Assembly (NCBI GenBank): GCA_031254715.1
Contig: JAIRTY010000449.1
Location: 1 to 8,806, forward strand
Direction: 5' to 3'
Length of the DNA stretch: 8,806 nucleotides
Source of the DNA: Nocardiopsaceae bacterium
GTDB taxonomy: Bacteria; Actinomycetota; Actinomycetes; Streptosporangiales; Streptosporangiaceae
In this document: piece by piece, positions 5,848 through 8,806 of the stretch
Numbering within the stretch: the first letter of the stretch is position 1
Layout of the letters: the number at the start of each line of letters is the position of its first letter
Translations under genes and position numbers: made by a program
Notes under the pieces: generated by a model
Database searches by the model: none
What the model was told of the DNA's origin: nothing
The model's input: only the letters and a program-made list of their open reading frames with translations

Positions 5848-7596
5848 TCAGTTAACCTGCACGCCGATACGGCGCGTCAATAGCCTGACAATTGTCGCGA
5901 CGATAGTAAGGGCGAATACCATAATGACCCCAAGGGTAGCAACAATTGGGTACGAGCCCAATGTCCAGTACTGATAGATCGTCACTGACATCACCTGAGT
6001 TCCCTGACCGTTCAGGAAGATCACCGCAGATATCTCGCGGAACGCAAGGATCATGGCGTACAAGAACGACGCCAGGAGAGAAGGCATGAGAAGCGGCAGG
6101 AATATCCGGCGAAATGCGCGGGGCCATGATACACCGCTGGTTGTGGCAGCCTCCTCTAGTTCGGAACTGATCTGCGCCATGCCAGGAGTGAGATAGCGCA
6201 AACTATAAGGCAGTGAAATCGTGACAAGCGCAATGATAATGATTGCCAGCGTGCCATAGAGATGGAACGGTAGCGGGGCAACGAGATACCAGTAGAGGAC
6301 ACCAACGCCCACTACGATGCTAGGCACTGCGATCGGCACAGTCGCCAAACCGTCAAGTAGGCTACGGCCAGGGATCCGTGTTTTCACGGTAATATACGCA
6401 ACCAAAGCACTCAGCGCGGTGACCACAGCGGCGGCGGAAATCGCCACTATTAAACTGTTTCGTACGGCCTGGATCAGGGTCGGGGTGCTCATGACGGCTC
6501 TGTAGTTATGGAGGGTCAGGCCGTGCAGTGCATCGATTGATGGCGCCTGGTACGTGGAAAGAAACGAGGACCAAATTAGAACAGCAAGTGGCAGCGCGAC
6601 CGAAATCAGGAAAAACAGCACCGAGACCGCTAGGCTAACCCAGCGCCATCGTCCGAGATCCGTGACCTTCGGGCGGTAACCCTTACCCGTAATGGTCTGC
6701 ATACCAGTTCCGCTTGAGAGACGCCGTGAAGCCCATAGGCCGAGAGTCGCGATGCATATGATGAACACGCCGATAACGCCAACTGAGCCGTAGTCCGGCG
6801 GAAACTTCTCAAGGGCATCATATATCTGGCTGACGAACACATGGATGCCCCCTGGTACCCCAATGAGCTGGGGAACCTCAAATGTCGACACCGTCTGAAC
6901 GAACATCAGTAGGGCCGCGGCCATGATGGCTGGGCGCACCATTCTCAGCGTGACCTTACGGAATGCTCGCAGTGGCCGCACGCCTGAGGTAAGCGCTGCT
7001 TCCATGAATGACGAGTCCATGGATTTGAATGATGCAACGCCCATAAGGAAGGCAAGGGGCACTACGTGTATGGATTGGACAAACACCATGCCTGCGAGAG
7101 AATATACATCGAAAGCAGGGAGGTGAAGCGCGCGCAACCATAGGTTAACCGGCCCGGTGTGGGGGGCGAGCAACAGCGCCCAGGCCACCGTATTTAGAAT
7201 GCCGGGAATGATGAGCGGGACCAGCGTCGTAGCCCCTATGAACGCTCGGGCTGGCGTGTTGCTACATGTCACGAGCCACGCCAGCCCGAAACCCACCAGG
7301 ATACACAGGACAGTCGTCGCCCCCGCGAAGGCGAACGAGTTGCCAACGAGCCGGCCGAACCCCTGTGCAGTAAAAGTGCTGACGTAGTGGCTGAACGACC
7401 AGCGTGAAGGCCCGATAGTCAGAAACGCCGACCGCAGGCTGGCAATCACCATGGTCGCCACGGGCACGACTGCCAGGTAGGTAACGGCCAGCGCCGCCAG
7501 CGCCAGTATCACGTGTCGTAGTTGCAAGTGCCGTCGCACCCGGCCGATGGACGCCGTGACCGACGGAGTTCGAGGCGGCCTCAAAGTTGTCGTCAT
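5848..7596 (-). CDS. ABC importer permease, fused two-domain type (ThiP/FbpB/SfuB-like)
   Basis: The 582-residue membrane protein contains two permease halves in one chain, with about 12 predicted transmembrane helices. Each half has the cytoplasmic EAA loop that docks the ATPase: EAALTSGVRPLRAFRKVTL at 199-217 and EEAATTSGVSWPRAFRRIFL at 481-500. A polar link at about 290-318 joins the halves. One gene thus supplies the whole membrane channel, as is typical of iron, thiamine and phosphonate type systems with AfuA-like binding proteins. The gene is visibly lower in GC than its neighbours. The start at ATG 7596 has only a distant AGAAGG (11 bases), so initiation may be modest. It lies 83 bases after the binding-protein gene and 27 before the ATPase gene. 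Confidence 0.94.
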   Translation of the reverse strand: MTTTLRPPRTPSVTASIGRVRRHLQLRHVILALAALAVTYLAVVPVATMVIASLRSAFLTIGPSRWSFSHYVSTFTAQGFGRLVGNSFAFAGATTVLCILVGFGLAWLVTCSNTPARAFIGATTLVPLIIPGILNTVAWALLLAPHTGPVNLWLRALHLPAFDVYSLAGMVFVQSIHVVPLAFLMGVASFKSMDSSFMEAALTSGVRPLRAFRKVTLRMVRPAIMAAALLMFVQTVSTFEVPQLIGVPGGIHVFVSQIYDALEKFPPDYGSVGVIGVFIICIATLGLWASRRLSSGTGMQTITGKGYRPKVTDLGRWRWVSLAVSVLFFLISVALPLAVLIWSSFLSTYQAPSIDALHGLTLHNYRAVMSTPTLIQAVRNSLIVAISAAAVVTALSALVAYITVKTRIPGRSLLDGLATVPIAVPSIVVGVGVLYWYLVAPLPFHLYGTLAIIIIALVTISLPYSLRYLTPGMAQISSELEEAATTSGVSWPRAFRRIFLPLLMPSLLASFLYAMILAFREISAVIFLNGQGTQVMSVTIYQYWTLGSYPIVATLGVIMVFALTIVATIVRLLTRRIGVQVN

Positions 7597-7679
7597 GGCA
7601 TCGTTAGCCTTCTATCCAGACATCCGCATCGAACCGGCGCCGACCGCCGAGCGGAAGGCCGCGAAATAGTGTAATGTGG

Positions 7680-8771
7680 TCATCCGTTGAATCCGAGTGC
7701 CTTTTCGTATTCAGTGGTGTACTGGTTGTACTGGTCGACCGTCACGTCTGGCTGGGCGAAGGTCGCCTTCATCTTGCCCGGGTTCCACACGGTCGGGTCG
7801 TTCTCCTTGGTTGCTCCCATGGCAGCGTGACCGGTGGCTGTCACGATGGTGTTCTGGCCTTGGTGAGACATTAGCCAGTCGATGAAGAGCTTCGCGGCGG
7901 CCGGGTGCGGTGCGTTCTTCGCGAGAGTGACCGTGTCGACTGTCGTCAAGAGCGGATGAGTGCCGGCGAAGTCCATGGTTTTCGGGTTCTGCTCTTTGAA
8001 CTGAGCCGCCAGGTAGCTGTAGGCGGTGGCGGTGGCTACTGGTTCGCCGCCCTGCACCCCGGTGGTCGCCTGCGTGTGGCTCGTGGCGAGGATGGGCTTG
8101 TTAGCACCCAGGCGCTTGACCAGAGCCAACGCCTTGTCGTGGCCTAGCCACGATATGAGGCTCAGGTAAAAGTCGAGACCTGACGAGTTGGCGACGATCG
8201 AGAACTTGCCCTTCCACTCCGGCTTGGTCAGATCCTCCCACGTAGTTGGGGGCTGCAGCCCGGCTTTCGCTAGTGCCGCGGGATTCCACGCGATAACCGT
8301 GCTCTTGAGATACAACGCATCGCGGTAACCTGACGGCAGGGAGAAGCCGGGGATGCTCGGTGCGTCGGGCGCGTTGTACTTAACTATGGCGCCTTGACTA
8401 TAGAGTGCCGAGAAGTCCTGGGCGCTGCCCGCGATGACATCGGCGCTGTACTTCCCGCCTCGCTGTTCCGTGGTAATCCGGGGAACCATCTCTGAGCCAG
8501 GTATGACGGAGGTGACCTTGATCTTCGGGTACTTCTTGTTGAACGCAGCAATAAGAGGCGGGATCTGGTCCTCCACAAATGAGTTGTAGAAGACGACCGA
8601 TCCCTCGGTGTTCGCTGCTTTGACCAGCTGCTGCTCAGACTGCGGGGAACTCAGCGCAACAGCACCCGTGCTGCCGTTGCCTGCACTGCCGCCGCAAGCG
8701 GCCAGGGCGACGGCCAGCACAGCCCCGAACGCGGTAGCGCAGACCCGGCGATTGCACCTAATCCGTCTCAT
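7680..8771 (-). CDS. ABC importer solute-binding lipoprotein, AfuA/FbpA-like (extracellular family 1)
   Basis: The 363-residue precursor is exported and lipid-anchored. MRRIRCNRR is a basic N-region, followed by a hydrophobic stretch and the lipobox LAAC at 23-26, so the mature protein begins at C26. A Gly/Ser/Asn linker follows, then the binding fold with GSVVFYNSFVEDQIPPLIAAF, PTTWEDLTKPEWKGKFSI and HPAAAKLFIDWLMS, typical of the iron/thiamine/phosphonate binding group. There is no Tyr-Tyr pair anywhere in the protein, which argues against a classical ferric-ion site; the ligand is unknown. It is the first visible gene of the operon. Three in-frame ATGs exist (8786, 8777, 8771). I choose 8771 because GGAG at 8781-8784 lies nine bases before it and only three before 8777. 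The promoter must lie beyond the right edge. Confidence 0.92.
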   Translation of the reverse strand: MRRIRCNRRVCATAFGAVLAVALAACGGSAGNGSTGAVALSSPQSEQQLVKAANTEGSVVFYNSFVEDQIPPLIAAFNKKYPKIKVTSVIPGSEMVPRITTEQRGGKYSADVIAGSAQDFSALYSQGAIVKYNAPDAPSIPGFSLPSGYRDALYLKSTVIAWNPAALAKAGLQPPTTWEDLTKPEWKGKFSIVANSSGLDFYLSLISWLGHDKALALVKRLGANKPILATSHTQATTGVQGGEPVATATAYSYLAAQFKEQNPKTMDFAGTHPLLTTVDTVTLAKNAPHPAAAKLFIDWLMSHQGQNTIVTATGHAAMGATKENDPTVWNPGKMKATFAQPDVTVDQYNQYTTEYEKALGFNG

Positions 8772-8780
8772 CAACATAAA

Positions 8781-8784
8781 CTCC
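8781..8784 (-). promoter_or_regulatory. Ribosome binding site used to choose the binding-protein start
   Basis: Minus-strand GGAG is nine bases before the ATG at 8771. The most upstream ATG (8786) contains this site within its own first codons, which makes that longer start unlikely. Confidence 0.5.
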
Positions 8785-8794
8785 ATCCGTACGA

Positions 8795-8804
8795 GCGGCG
8801 GACC
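8795..8804 (-). promoter_or_regulatory. Shared decamer before the operon, copy 2 of GGTCCGCCGC
   Basis: Read on the minus strand this is GGTCCGCCGC, in the leader of the first operon gene. The same ten bases occur at 614-623 (+) in the leader of the regulator gene. It is a candidate common control element. It is not palindromic and could be chance in GC-rich DNA. Confidence 0.2.
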
Positions 8805-8806
8805 AC

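Noticed and set aside
7635..7654. Small palindrome and four-base hairpin between the binding-protein and permease genes
   Set aside because: CGGCGCCG and CCGC-CGA-GCGG are short and expected in GC-rich DNA. They could dampen permease expression, but I cannot support a terminator or attenuator.

Overview
The window reads as part of a high-GC bacterial chromosome, most likely an actinobacterium. The reasons are frequent GTG starts, a lipoprotein signal ending in LAAC-GGS, and GC-rich coding sequence on both strands. This is inference from style, not from a marker gene. There is no rRNA, tRNA, CRISPR array, transposase or origin that I can recognise.

Layout. Positions 1-654 hold no convincing gene, only weak inverted repeats and, at the right end, a plausible promoter. 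Positions 655-1410 (+) encode a GntR/FadR-type regulator with an FCD ligand domain. Positions 1411-1737 are a non-coding junction between convergent genes, with inverted repeats that may end transcription from both sides. From 8771 down to 1738 all six genes lie on the minus strand in one tight array. In transcription order they are: a lipoprotein solute-binding protein, a fused two-domain ABC permease, an ABC ATPase with a C-terminal TOBE-like region, an extended-SDR epimerase/dehydrogenase, an isochorismatase-fold amidohydrolase and a two-domain cupin. Gaps are 83, 27, -4 (GTGA overlap), 15 and 85 bases, so this is very probably one operon.

How they may work together (inference). The AfuA/ThiP/PotA-like importer brings in a small solute. 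The SDR enzyme oxidises or epimerises it. The cysteine amidohydrolase, closest in motif style to maleamate/N-carbamoylsarcosine amidohydrolases, removes an amide nitrogen. The bicupin, with both metal sites apparently intact, carries out a dioxygenase or isomerase step. The FCD-type regulator would sense the substrate or an intermediate. I do not recognise this enzyme combination as a named pathway, so the substrate is open.

The most striking sequence detail is a perfect hexanucleotide repeat inside the SDR gene. It encodes a Lys-Gly tract right after the STYGPG motif, where a substrate loop is expected. Its unit of two codons lets the tract change length without a frameshift. Second is the clearly lower GC content of the permease gene compared with its neighbours.
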